From positions 682,001 through 746,000 of the forward strand of contig VNKQ01000018.1 in assembly GCA_016508695.1 (NCBI GenBank): a stretch of DNA of 64,000 nucleotides, read 5' to 3'. The first letter of the stretch is position 1, and every line of letters begins with the position of its first letter. Position numbers and translations under genes: made by a program. The stretch comes from Hyphodiscus hymeniophilus (Eukaryota; Ascomycota; Leotiomycetes; Helotiales; Hyphodiscaceae). Below the pieces are notes generated by a model. It was given only the letters and a program-made list of their open reading frames with translations. It searched no databases and had not been told where the DNA came from. Positions 22,323-33,088 of this stretch are shown piece by piece.

Positions 22323-25300
22323 GCATCATAACTTTCCCAGCCACGACGATCTTGCGAAAGCATTGGATTCATTCTGCCTCAAAGTCCAATCTTGTGAACT
22401 GATTGGCAATGTTCCTCTCTACTTCAGACTTATGGATACGGAGTGAATTGCGCCTCAGATGGCCATCACCGAAGTGACTCACTAACCGGAATATTGAACC
22501 CCTATTCAACGTCTAAATAAGTCCGGTCCCCTTTTGCACTCGATACAACATTCTACTCAATTTGCTTTTCCAATTGCTGGAATGGACTTTTATATGGGAA
22601 GACCGACGTCGCTGATATGATCCTCAGCCTGATTCAAGACCCGCAGAACCTAGGGTTTCATGCGGCGCTACCACATTGAAGCCCATAGTAAAAGCTTGAT
22701 TTACAGCTTACTCCAAGCCCAGCTTCTTCTCGAATATGTGGAGCTCGATTACTCCATTCGCCGCAGCTGCTCCAATGAAGGTTCTGAGCCACTGTATGAC
22801 CCAGGATAATCCTACGACGGACTCGACGAGCAGCTCGAAAACGACGACCACGTCCTTCAACGTCTGACCTGTTCCATACGTTCGACGATCGCACACTTCT
22901 AAAAGTAGGCGGGAACCTCAGTTTGGCTATCAGCTCAGGCTTCATCACGACCTATATCTATACCTGTTAGTGTATCGATGATCAGACCGAGGTACTTAGT
23001 AAACACATCATTTTGAAGATCTCTGCTACCTCGACGTCCCGCATATTTTTAGTGTCCGAACCAAGACGGTCTCAATATATGCTCTTTTTACAAGCAAGCC
23101 TCTTGCGTCTCTCCATCGGTTCTTCTAATCGCCGTAATATATTACTCTGATATAATTAGCTACTTGATTTTCGTGGGTCTATCAGCCCAAGTAGCGGGCT
23201 CATGCAACGGGCCTTGCATAGTGCTAGGGGCGTTGTGATATCTTCCATGATGCAGCCATATATTTTTTCGAATCTTCGTCGACGCACGTTTCTCATGTAT
23301 AGTTCTTGCACCTTTAAGAGAACTAGGAGAAACGTGTCCCTTATATTTCCCATCGCGAAAAGATTTGTTGGATCCTCATCATCCTCGAGTAGGACGTTCG
23401 ACAAGAAATGGAAAGATCGATTAGGTTACAAGAGAACGGAGGGATCTGAGTCAGGTACCGTCCGATGGAAGGCTTGAAATCTCAACGTATGAGGTGGCTT
23501 TTATTCGAACGAATGACTTTTATCTCGCAATAGCCTATCCGTCATTAGTACTAAACTCTCTCCTTCGTGTTCATTGGTTCCATGACACTAAATCTATGAA
23601 GTTTCAAATCTGGCCGTGCTTTACAATTATTATAATCAATTCATGGCAAGTAGAATAAGTAAATCTACGACAGTAAATATAAGGCACTAGAAAGTATAGA
23701 CCGTCTCCAGCACTAATCAAACAATACGCCCCAGGTAGTCAAACTATGCATCTTGTTACCCCTTGTGTCCTCGCTAAACACCCCGAAATAGGTATCTCGG
23801 CTGTCCGCAGTGGGGTGGAGGTAGGTATGCCCTGTATCCAGCATAGTACCTCAGTAATTTTCGAGAACTGCATGAAGTTCTTCATCAGGTCTTATCGCTC
23901 GAAATTCTTCGAAGGCTTTGGACCGTAGAATGATATTTGCTTAATTTTCAACGTGATCTGTTTGCGACGAGTAAGCAATCGGGTGGTTGCCCTTGAAGGC
24001 TTCAAGTGAGCAGCCTTATCACTCTTGCCCAATTTGGATATACGTTTGTTAGCAAACGACGAAATAACTCCAAAAACTTATCTTTTAATACCTCCCAGCC
24101 CATCATCGCATGCGATAATGCAGTGATTCTCTAATTCAGGCTCAGGATCTTCCTTGATCAGTCATTCAGGAGATAGGAAACTCCTTCCTCGTAGCCGGAG
24201 TCGTTCTCTTTACATTTGCGAGCTCGACGATATAACTGCTCCCAGTTGACGCAACTCTTGCTCATATCACTCTATTCAGCTAATCCCAATCATTCGGTTT
24301 CATTGAGCAATTGAGACAGCGGGCCTTCAAGCCTCCACCCCTCTCGGATTGATCCAGGTCGCGTGAATGGCGTTGTAAGCGAGGCACTAGTACCTGGGTA
24401 GCGCAGAATGGAACACGTTAAATTGATCACTTGATATCGACTACATAAATAATAAGCAGATTCTTCTCAATAGGAGCGCAAGGCCTCTTCCAACCGTTCA
24501 ACCTCCCCTTCGCAGAATAGATTTTCAAGGTCGCACGACATACGAGGGAAAGGCCTATGCTGGTACAGGCTCTCCTGCCTTCGAGAATGGTACGTAAGCT
24601 TGCTGTTTCCTGTGTTTCTCCTTTGCTGCTGTCGCTCCTACTTTCGCTGTCGCTGTCGACTGCTTCCTTCCTGTCGATTTGTTGTCCGCGGCCGGAAATC
24701 AACAATCGTGGCCAATATTGGGTTCCCGAGATCATCAAAGGTATCCAGAGAAGCCCAGATTGCTCTAGAACGAGTCAACTATTGGGCAACCGGATCCAGG
24801 TTTACATTCTCTGCTACTCAACTCTTCGTTGTCCAAATCCCTTGACCCTGGGTCAAACCTGCAACTGCTCTTTGGAACTTCACCAGGGCATTGCAACTTC
24901 CAGCAACGCGATTATCCAATCCTGAGATTCGTAGATGGTCCATTGCGAGCTACAGTATCCGATATTGACTGCCATCTCTGGAGACGTGCACGGAACAGGC
25001 TTGAGGTGGTCTTCGATTGAACTCACTCGATTTTACAGCGGAGTTCCACACCTCTTGCTACTACGAGCCACCAGTTGCAGCCTCGTTGCCATATCTAAGA
25101 ACACAAACACAACAAGAGATCAAGTGGACTTTCATCCATCCCTGAGACGACTTACAGCAAACATTTGCATTGTTTCACTGCTACATTCGGGACCGTCACA
25201 AGCACATCCTTAAGGCAAGACTGATTAGTCCTGCGGTCGGGGTCATTTGCCTTGAAATCACTCGCTGATAACGTTGACCTGCGTTGACAATATTGCGAGC

Positions 25301-25505
25301 TCCACGGGATACCGAGCCTATGTGTCCTCTGATCTCAGAAACAAGACAAGCGATTCATTCCAAACGTCACTACATTCAATGTTGATAATTCACTGGACAG
25401 CAACAACCACAGCAAACAATTCACGCTGCAAACCCAATATTTGCTCCGGAAACAAGCATCAGATCAATATTTAAATACCACACATACTTACAACAACTAC
25501 TAACA
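22323..25505. other. Gene-poor, decayed region
   Basis: Over 3 kb without a gene I can support. Several short ORFs (22708-22896 minus, 23156-23404 minus, 24557-24925 plus, 24427-24738 minus) are isolated. A minus-strand stretch around 24700-24900 reads as protein-like fragments interrupted by stops. A/T-rich patches occur near 23500-23720. This suggests relics of one or more genes or elements, but I cannot name them or set ends. Confidence 0.3.
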
Positions 25506-25629
25506 ATGATGCCAGACACTAGCATGCGACGCTGGGCGTTTGACCCAGATATGCTGGCAAGAGATGGTGAGAAGTGGCTGACAGCGTTCAATTGGAATGA
25601 CCGGAAGGTGAGTTCGTCCCTCCTGACCT

Positions 25630-26413
25630 ATGAATTCCATTAATCGTAAGCAGCAGTACCGGAGAGCAGGGAATGTACCAAAGTCCATTGATCGATCGCC
25701 GCCGCACTCGAACCGATTAACGTGGCTGGCTTCTGTCACTCGTCATACCCCTTCTGCAAATCAATCACCCGACTCCTCCTTCTCATCTTCCGACTCCTCT
25801 TCTTCCTCCATCTCTCCATCTTCCTCCTCCTCATCAATCTCCATTCCTGCTACCTCTCCACCATCCTTCTTCAACGAACACTTAGCCATTCTACCATCAC
25901 CTAAGGGTGGACTCGGTGCCTTTGCGATCCGAGATATTCCGGCTTATACGACAATCATTGCAGAGAAGCCACTGTTCAAGGTTTACAGTTTTGAGGAAGT
26001 TCCGTGGAGATATGATGATCTCTCGAAAGAGCAGAAGAAAGCGTATGATTCGTTACACTACTGGGTCCGCATTGACAAGGATCGAGTTTTTGGCATCTTC
26101 AAAACAAATCGGTATGTTCCCGACTAGTGAAAACAACGGCCATACATCATGATCTAACTCAATTCACAGTTTCGAGCTCAAGGGAAGCAGCGGTATATTC
26201 TCCACCTGCTCCCGATTCAATCACGCCTGTCATCCACACAGCACGTGCACATACTCATGGGATATGGAGGAGCAGCGAATGAAAGTCTCTACATTGAGAG
26301 ATATCGTTGCTGGCACGGAGCTTACAATTAGCTATATGGGCTACTCGGTCAATCGAAAACTCCTCAAGCAGAATTATGGCTTTGACTGCGATTGTTCATC
26401 ATGTGTGGAGTAG
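25630..26413 (+). CDS. SET-domain protein (5' end uncertain)
   Basis: Exons 25630-26111 and 26170-26413 join in phase (241 residues from the ATG at 25630). A Ser-rich N-terminal stretch precedes the SET domain: GGLGAFAIRDIPAYTTIIAEKP, then FSTCSRFNHACHPHSTC with the NHxC substrate/cofactor motif, AGTELTISYMGY, and the terminal cysteines YGFDCDCSSC. SET proteins of this small SMYD-like type are putative lysine methyltransferases. The start is unclear. Upstream sequence 25506-25608 reads MMPDTSMRRWAFDPDMLA and, one base out of frame, RDGEKWLTAFNWNDRK followed by a GTGAGT donor. That could be a true first exon broken by one extra base, or a chance reading. The protein ends directly after the terminal cysteine cluster. 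Confidence 0.72.
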
Positions 26414-26786
26414 AAGGCATTGGCGGAGGACGGAATTAACGCTACACTCCTTGATTTGCGTAACCGCTATCGCCGCTATTGACCAGTCGGGTTTTGGAAG
26501 ACGACAGCGGAATTACATCGACAATGGCAGTCCTTTCCACGGTTGTCTACTTCATTGGTGGGATCGTATGGCGGGGCTCAACTGGAACGAGCATGGAGTA
26601 TCCGCCTCGGCAGTGCATTATTTTAGACATTCGGAATGTATATCAGAAAAGCGTTATCATACAATTTTATTGGTCTACCCAAATCCCCAAACCGATTCAA
26701 GTACTCGGACAGTCCTTTCAGGACACCTAATTTGCCGTTGCCAAGTAAGTCAACGTCTGTGAACATTTCGAATCATCAAAAGCTAC
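26414..26786. other. Short gap after the SET gene
   Basis: A frame at 26479-26730 contains a hydrophobic stretch (AVLSTVVYFIGGIVW) but no start context or splice partners that I trust. No call. Confidence 0.3.
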
Positions 26787-27494
26787 ATGTACAGTCACAG
26801 CAACGCTGTGATTATTCCAACTCATCTAGATGATTCAGATTTTTCAAGGTCATGGAAATCTCAATCCATTCTTATCTCTTTGATCTCTCAAGGTATCATC
26901 CACAAATACAGTGTAGAAATACCCTTCATCAAGACCCATCGACGGACCCAAAAGACTCCAAAACTAGAACAAGCCACATCGGAGCAGCCCAATGCGTGGT
27001 CTGGCCTACACCCAACCTATGCCGGTATCCACCCAAAAGCCCCCTCTTCAATGCCAGATACATCCTACCCCTCTTGGCTTCCCCAACAACCGCCTCCCAG
27101 CCACGAGCCACCAACAAAGAGCACAAACGGTGCAAAACCCATCTTCCGCCCTTCCCGAAATTATCCAAACCCGGAGGGCCCCCTGGCTGAGCAGCACGTC
27201 TGTCGTACATGTGCCGATCTGTCGCGCTTCAGGTTCCGACCGACGAGGTGTCCTTTGACAGGCGCCGACGTCTCGGCGTCAAGAGAACGACGAGCAGCTA
27301 GAGCAGAGGAGGGGCATGGGGTGAGTGATAGAGTCTCCACGCTCAGTATGGGGACGAGCGAGTTGCTTGCTGCTGTTGGGTTTGGGAGGGATGGCGAGGG
27401 GGTGGAAGAGTATTGGTATATGGAACGGGCTGGGAGGAGGAGGATTGAGGTTTGGAGAGATGCGTGTCGGAGGGCGGGAGCGGTGGGGTTCTGA
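26787..27494 (+). CDS. Hypothetical ORF, 235 codons
   Basis: Pro-rich in the middle (SYPSWLPQQPPPSHEPP), then HVCRTCADLSRFRFRPTRCP with CxxC and an Arg-rich C-terminal helix region. The C-terminal half is more GC-rich than its flanks and also carries an antisense ORF (27161-27583). The plus-strand reading has the better amino-acid balance and three or four cysteines that could bind zinc. The first 40 residues may be noncoding. I recognise no family. Confidence 0.3.
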   Translation: MYSHSNAVIIPTHLDDSDFSRSWKSQSILISLISQGIIHKYSVEIPFIKTHRRTQKTPKLEQATSEQPNAWSGLHPTYAGIHPKAPSSMPDTSYPSWLPQQPPPSHEPPTKSTNGAKPIFRPSRNYPNPEGPLAEQHVCRTCADLSRFRFRPTRCPLTGADVSASRERRAARAEEGHGVSDRVSTLSMGTSELLAAVGFGRDGEGVEEYWYMERAGRRRIEVWRDACRRAGAVGF

Positions 27495-28492
27495 GGGGTT
27501 GAGGGGGTTCGTGTCTCGGAAATAAAGACTGGGTTATGGCGGTGTGTTGAGGGGGTTTGTGTGGGATTGGACGTGGGTTGCATAAATCATATCTTGAGCT
27601 TGAAAAGTTGCGACAGGCTTATGTAGAAGATAAATTCGAGCGGAAAGTCTCCGACTTGGAGCCAATCAGCAACATCGACAGGTTTTCTGACCCTTTTGTT
27701 GCACGTCGCAAGTTGGGGATAGCTTCATTTTCTCCTTGAGACCAGCCAGCTTCAAGAAGATTGTCGATAAATAGTGAAGAGATCGAAATTTTACTTCCCT
27801 CTCTGGGAAGGGGCCGAGCAGGAGTGTCAAGGAGATCATGTATCCCTTTGCAATTGAGCCTACTCGAGTACACTCGGCTTCGTTGCCACGAGAGGTCCTG
27901 ACTTGAGCCGCATCTGCCCAGGCCACGTGATATCTCACAGATACCTTCATATATCATGATATGGAACTTTTATCTCACACCAAATCGAGCAAACAACCTT
28001 CTCCCCTGACGGTCTAACTGTTGAGAGGTTTGAATGCATCGGACAAAAAGCAAAACCCTACCCAGGCTTTTCTTCTCCCCTGACGATATAGTATTCGTTG
28101 AGTTTCTTTTGCCATTTTTGATCTTTGACTTTTCTCGGGAGACATATAATAAGCAAGGTGGGTTGTTTACTTTTGTTTTATTTTTCTTTTTGGCCGATTT
28201 TGTAGGTTCGCTAGGCGAGAGGGTCAGGGACGCGAAGGTGAGTCGCTTGATTTGTTTATGTTTCCTTTCGAGGGCTCGGCGCGTGCTTATGAGGCCAATG
28301 GGCGAGTGACAGCCTTGCGTGATTCAATGACTTCATATCTGAATCACTCAGTAACCCAACGACGATAACATCTCGCCCTCATGCCGAGAAAACCAGAAGG
28401 CTTCTTCATAAACCCTTATGTTCTACCACCCTCTTCACCAACCAGAATCCTACACAGCTTTATCAGAAGGGCATCGAACATCAACGACTGTC
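27495..28492. other. Intergenic
   Basis: No supported gene. ORFs around 27619-27957 (minus) and 28034-28309 (plus) are isolated, and the latter is Phe/Leu-rich from T-rich DNA. Confidence 0.3.
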
Positions 28493-29301
28493 ATGTCTTC
28501 AAACTTTACGAGAGGCTCCTTGAGCCACTCGCAATCACCAAGTAAGAGCAAGTTCAGACCATGTCGCAAGTGCCCCCATCGGCTTTCGGGTTTCTCGAAC
28601 CACAAGTCAACGCTCGAACAAGAATTAGGGGTACACGAAGTAAAGACTGACAAAAGCACAGCTGAAGAGCCCCGAGCTGTCGAGGGCGAGGTTCAAGACC
28701 TTGAGAAGGTCTCGAATGTCTCGAATGACTCGGACGTCTCTTCTATCGAAGCTCTCGCAGCCACCGTCGCTGAACCGCCTAACGTCTCTGACATCAAGGA
28801 TAAACATAGGGTCATCAACACTGTCGAAACAAAGCATTATTCTCTGCCGAATGATTCACAGAATCTTCCACAAGTCTGTCGCAACCTTGTCGGCGTGAGC
28901 AGCAAGCACGCTAATACCCCTGAGGCTTATTCATGGCTCGATACCAAGGAGGGCCAAGACCACATACGAATCTGTGTCCCGAGCTGTCCATACAAGAAAT
29001 TGCAGGCTGAGAGGACAGGGTGTTGCTGGCAAAAAAGGAGCATCTCGAAGAGCAACTGGACGCGCACATCAAAGGCTGCCCAATCCACCAAGATAGTGGA
29101 GCCCCTGGTGATTGGGTTACGACGCAGACAAACGAGGCTGCTGGAGATGGTAATTCGAGTGCCAGCGGTGGTGATCTCAGATCAAAGCGAGCGGTCGAGG
29201 AGAGAGAAGATGATTGGGAGCTTAGCTCTGGTAGTACGGCGACAGAAGATGATGGTGACAATGATTGGGATCTCTTGGAACACTCAGACCGCGATTGCTG
29301 A
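28493..29301 (+). CDS. Hypothetical protein in two frames (splice or frameshift unresolved)
   Basis: From ATG 28493 the frame reads MSSNFTRGSLSHSQSP, a CRKCPHR segment, a long Ser/Glu-rich region and ...SCPYKKLQAERT. There the protein-like reading switches to another frame that runs 29020-29301: LLAKKEHLEEQLDAHIKGC, an acidic C-terminus (REDDWELSSG, DNDWDLLEH) and a stop. The first frame stays open to 29380, but its later part loses acidic, helical character. A GTGAGC donor near 28895 with a CTAAT branch-like site suggests an intron, but I found no acceptor that restores the second frame without a stop. It may be a small nuclear-type protein with a coiled coil. Function unknown. Confidence 0.35.
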
Positions 29302-30379
29302 GCGTCAAATAATTCGTTACGACGGGACAACATATCGGGATGTTGATATCGCAGGCGATGTCGTACAAGGTTGCTGCTGAAGATGCAAGCAACCAACCAA
29401 AGCTGCCCGGATCTGGGGGACATCTGATAGACGCTTCTGGAATGAAAAACGCGCAGAGTTCTGCATGGACAAAGGAGATATGTGTTCGGGTCTGGCACCG
29501 ACATTTCCTGGCATGTGAATCCAGCCATCTTCCGTCACTCCACAAAAATTCTGCTCATGAGCTGGAGGTTTTCTTATCATTGAGGTTCCCTCAATCTTTC
29601 CAAGAGTCTCAACAACTCTGTGGTACATCCCATCGCCGAAAATCTGATGCTCTTAGAGAAAGCTAGACGGCGTGGTGTCTCCCGAGCCATATTGATTGTT
29701 GCTGACGCCTGTTTGCCTATTCCTGGTCTAAGTCGCTGAATCGTTAAGATGGCCCTTGCTCTGGCTCAATCAGGTTGTTGGGCGAGGCTTTACTGACATT
29801 GGAGATGTTTTCCAATTCTTGAAGTCAAGAGAAAAGGCAGGCGCTCCCGTCGATGCAGATGGGTTCGTTCAATCATGAATCTTCTCGTTCCGTCCACGCC
29901 GTCCCTGAGTGTTTTCTACACTCTATACTCCTTCGTAGCAGTACGGTCAGCATTGCCAGCCATAGTAGTCTTTCAGCTAAACAATTCAAAAATTCTATTG
30001 TCGTAACGAATTCGTAAGTCTCCCTCCTCTCTCCTTTGACGTTGCTCACGGCGGAACTTCGGAAGCCGGCAACCGAGCAGCACGAGTGGAACGAATCTTG
30101 GCAGGAACTCGAGGGCAAAGCTACGTCATTTCGTGGGCAAACCGAACTTGCTCAAAGTAGTGTCTATATTAAGATTGTGTTTTCCGGAGAAGTGCCTTTC
30201 GCCAGCCCTGAACCCTTTATAGTTGCATATCCTCTTTGATCGCGTCCTAAACTTTTGCTGTGAACATAAACATTCCATCACCCGCTTTCAAGCCCTCACA
30301 CTCCAGTATAGTCGTCGCTTCGGAGCAGCTACATCATTCCAACAACCGCTTTGGACTCGCAATACAAAACCTTCCAGCT
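29302..30379. other. Intergenic
   Basis: A 1.08 kb gap holding the Pmp3 promoter, with T/C-rich sequence near 30380. No gene supported. Confidence 0.35.
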
Positions 30380-30824
30380 ATGGCAGCTTCATCTACTGTA
30401 GGTTTCTCGATACCTCTTCCATAGTTCTATTCTTTTCTCGCCCGAAACACCCGAACGATACGATGAGAATCATCAGCAAGGCTACGTCTCAGCCTCGCCT
30501 GTCTCCCGCACCTGCATCTCCCTATCCCCACAGCTCCATATTCGAGTATTACCTACGTAGCAGCCGACTGACAAGAAGCACAGTCCGACACTGTTCTCTA
30601 CCTCTTCGCCATCCTCATCCCACCCGTGTCTGTGTTCCTGAAGACGGGGTGCGGCGCCGACTTTTTGATCAACATCTGCCTCACCATCTTGGGGTGGATT
30701 CCGGGCGTTATTCGTAAGTCGAGATTTGGATGCGTGGGTGATGAGTGTGAGATGAGTGGTTGCTAACTTTGAGGTAGATGCTTGGTGGGTTATTTCACGA
30801 GGGGATCCTGCGAAGTACACATGA
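30380..30824 (+). CDS. PMP3: Pmp3-family plasma membrane proteolipid
   Basis: Three exons, 30380-30397, 30584-30713 and 30778-30824, give a 64-residue protein. The tiny first exon encodes MAASST and is followed by a comparatively long 186-nt intron. The body is the Pmp3/YqaE signature: LYLFAILIPPVSVFLKTGCG, then ADFLINICLTILGWIPGVI and HAWWVI, i.e. two transmembrane helices. Yeast Pmp3 modulates plasma-membrane potential and cation tolerance, and the family is often stress-induced. Length and motif order are normal for the family. Confidence 0.9.
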
Positions 30825-31667
30825 GGCGATGTTAGGAAAGGCAAGACGGAAGATTATCTCAAGGGAATTACAGCCAACATGCGCATAGAGTGGCTGATGA
30901 GTTGGACACACGGAAGGGGCGATGTGGTGTATCGCAGGACTGCTTAATGACGGAGTTATTTGGTGGTTTGGAGTTCTCTCGATACCACTTACTGCTACTC
31001 TCCTGGTTGTTCCAAAAACAATGACATGGTTGACTTCTCCAAACGCGGCTCTCCCGTCTCGCAGTGGATACAATGGTGCTGTACATGTACAACCCATGCC
31101 TCGGCCTCCCAATTGCGGCGGATCTCCTTTCATGACAACAAAATCAGCCAAGATCTCAATAGTCTGGGCCCTCCCTTTCCATTTTATCCCACCAAGAGTC
31201 GTTAAGACATCCCTCATTTTCCATCACCAATTCCATATTCTCCCCCTCTCACTGGCTGACACTTCCCCACGATAAGGTAATCAATGCCTTCCTCCACATC
31301 CTCAGCCCCCCTGTCAGGAGAGGCTTTCGGTTGTGGCGTTGTAAAGACCGCATGCGGGGTCATGATTTGCCCACCTCCCCTTTCATCATCGGATCATACC
31401 GGGTTCGTCACAAAGTCCACATGTGGGAACGCTTCCGTCCCAAGACTTGGACCTCAAGGAATATATATAATCCTGCGTTCCCCTCTTCGAAAACTGATGG
31501 TAGTGCTACGATCTGACGCCCGTTGCGGCGAGTGGATGCGCGCTATCTAATTAAGTTCGAAACTCCTCAGTCTAGATTCTGATCCTGAGGGACAAATATC
31601 CACCTCTCTTCGCCCCCGCATTTTTGGAACCTCTAGAATCCATGGAAACTTCAACGAGGATTCCAAA
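30825..31667. other. Intergenic
   Basis: No supported gene. ORFs at 30922-31275 and 31284-31550 show no family signal. A GC-richer stretch begins near 31660 with the next gene. Confidence 0.35.
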
Positions 31668-32318
31668 ATGCGCGCTGAGATCGAACCCCCTTCCTACGAG
31701 GAATGCACCCTCCTCGGACCGCCCACCCTGACGCTCGATATCAAATCCACGACCATCCACACGCCATGCACGAACCACGACAGAAACAAGCGCACAGCAC
31801 GCTACAGGATCACTTCAAATCTCAATCGAGAATTCGTGAAGGGCGGCTTTGGCCTATACAGGATCGATCCCTGGAAACCGGCCCAAGGGGTCGAGGCCTT
31901 CGACGTCAGGGCCGTAGGGGACGCGAGGTTCCTCCTCACTCGCCCCGACCGCAGCGTTCTGACGGTGCAGAGGAAGTTCGGCTTCGCGGGGCATTCCTGG
32001 GAGGTCAAGCACACCTGCGCAGGGTCTGATCCGCGGAGTACCGAGGACGGCAGGGCCAAGACGATGTTCACGGCCAAGAGGACGTCGAAGGAGGATCCAA
32101 CGCTGCGGTGGCGTGATGGGAGCGGACGTCTCGTCGCTACGGACACGAGGCTCGTGAGGAGGAGGGGCAATCACGAGAAGCACTTCCAGATGCCGGTCCT
32201 GGGTCTCGTGGCCGAGGTCGAGCAGGAGGTGCTGGATGTTCTGGTTGCGGCTTGGTTGGCGAGGGTTTGGGTCGAGGTTGTGCAGGCGAAGAAGAAGACG
32301 TTGATGGATGGGTCGTAG
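31668..32318 (+). CDS. Tubby C-terminal/LURP-one-like protein with N-terminal PPxY
   Basis: Intronless, 216 residues, and noticeably more GC-rich than its neighbours. The body reads as a beta-rich fold with the tubby-C/LOR rhythm: TLTLDIKSTTIHT, RYRITSNLN, a turn, FLLTRPDRSVLTVQRKFG, HSWEVKHTC, MFTAKRT and a C-terminal hydrophobic helix (VEQEVLDVLVAAWLARVW). LOR/tubby-like proteins bind phosphoinositides or act as scaffolds; their fungal roles are largely unknown. Residues 7-10 are PPSY (in EIEPPSYEEC), a PPxY ligand for WW domains such as those of the ubiquitin ligase Rsp5. The fold assignment is by pattern and is moderate. Confidence 0.55.
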   Translation: MRAEIEPPSYEECTLLGPPTLTLDIKSTTIHTPCTNHDRNKRTARYRITSNLNREFVKGGFGLYRIDPWKPAQGVEAFDVRAVGDARFLLTRPDRSVLTVQRKFGFAGHSWEVKHTCAGSDPRSTEDGRAKTMFTAKRTSKEDPTLRWRDGSGRLVATDTRLVRRRGNHEKHFQMPVLGLVAEVEQEVLDVLVAAWLARVWVEVVQAKKKTLMDGS

Positions 32319-33088
32319 CCTGATTTGGTGCGAATCATGTAGGAGATCCTGATCGGCGAGTACAAGAGCTACTGGTTGTGTCACTGTGGAGAAGAGTTGA
32401 TGTCGATATCGACATCGGTAGAGCTTAGCCACCTTCTTGGCGGCGATGGTCATACTATAAATTACAAGACAATACAAAAATACTTGAAACCGCGACTATG
32501 CTTTGTGTGGTATTATATCAATGGCCCCAGAGATCCCGGCTCTCGTTCGTGAGAACGCCAGAGCTGTGTTTTGTTTATTGAGGTGGAATCAAGTCTTCGA
32601 GGTCCACGCGAATCCGTGATGAACGTAGAATCTTCCCATTTTTCGTTTGGGAAATAGGAAGCTGGGATGTGCGAAAGCAAAAGTCGGTAAGTGACTGTGC
32701 CGGGACAATAGTGAGAGGGATTCCTACCCGCAGGGCATCCTTCGTGGCTGTCTATGCAACAGTTTCTTAGACCCCGACAAAGTTCTCGCGAAGTGCAACG
32801 GGTTCTAGATACGAAAGGAGACTTCGTTATAGCCAAAGATGGTGTAGGAGGGGTTGCGAGTGAAAGAGACTGGTTTCGTCGGAGGACTACCCACGGACAA
32901 CTTTGAGTCGAGATGTCTTCTCATTGTGGTAATGTACAATATGATATGATACATGAAACTCCATGTTTTCGCTGTCCCTCCGCCCATGCTGGTGCCAAAT
33001 GCTATCCATATACAATCTAGCCTTCTCTTGAAGACACAAAATCGAAGAGTCTATGAACACAATAATATGAAGTCTATCAATGACATTC
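32319..33088. other. Convergent intergenic region
   Basis: 770 bp between the LOR-like gene (+) and MEF1 (-) 3' ends. No gene seen. Confidence 0.4.

Noticed and set aside
27161..27583. Minus-strand ORF of 140 codons, Pro/Ser/Thr-rich
   Set aside because: It is the complement of the more balanced plus-strand ORF 26787-27494.
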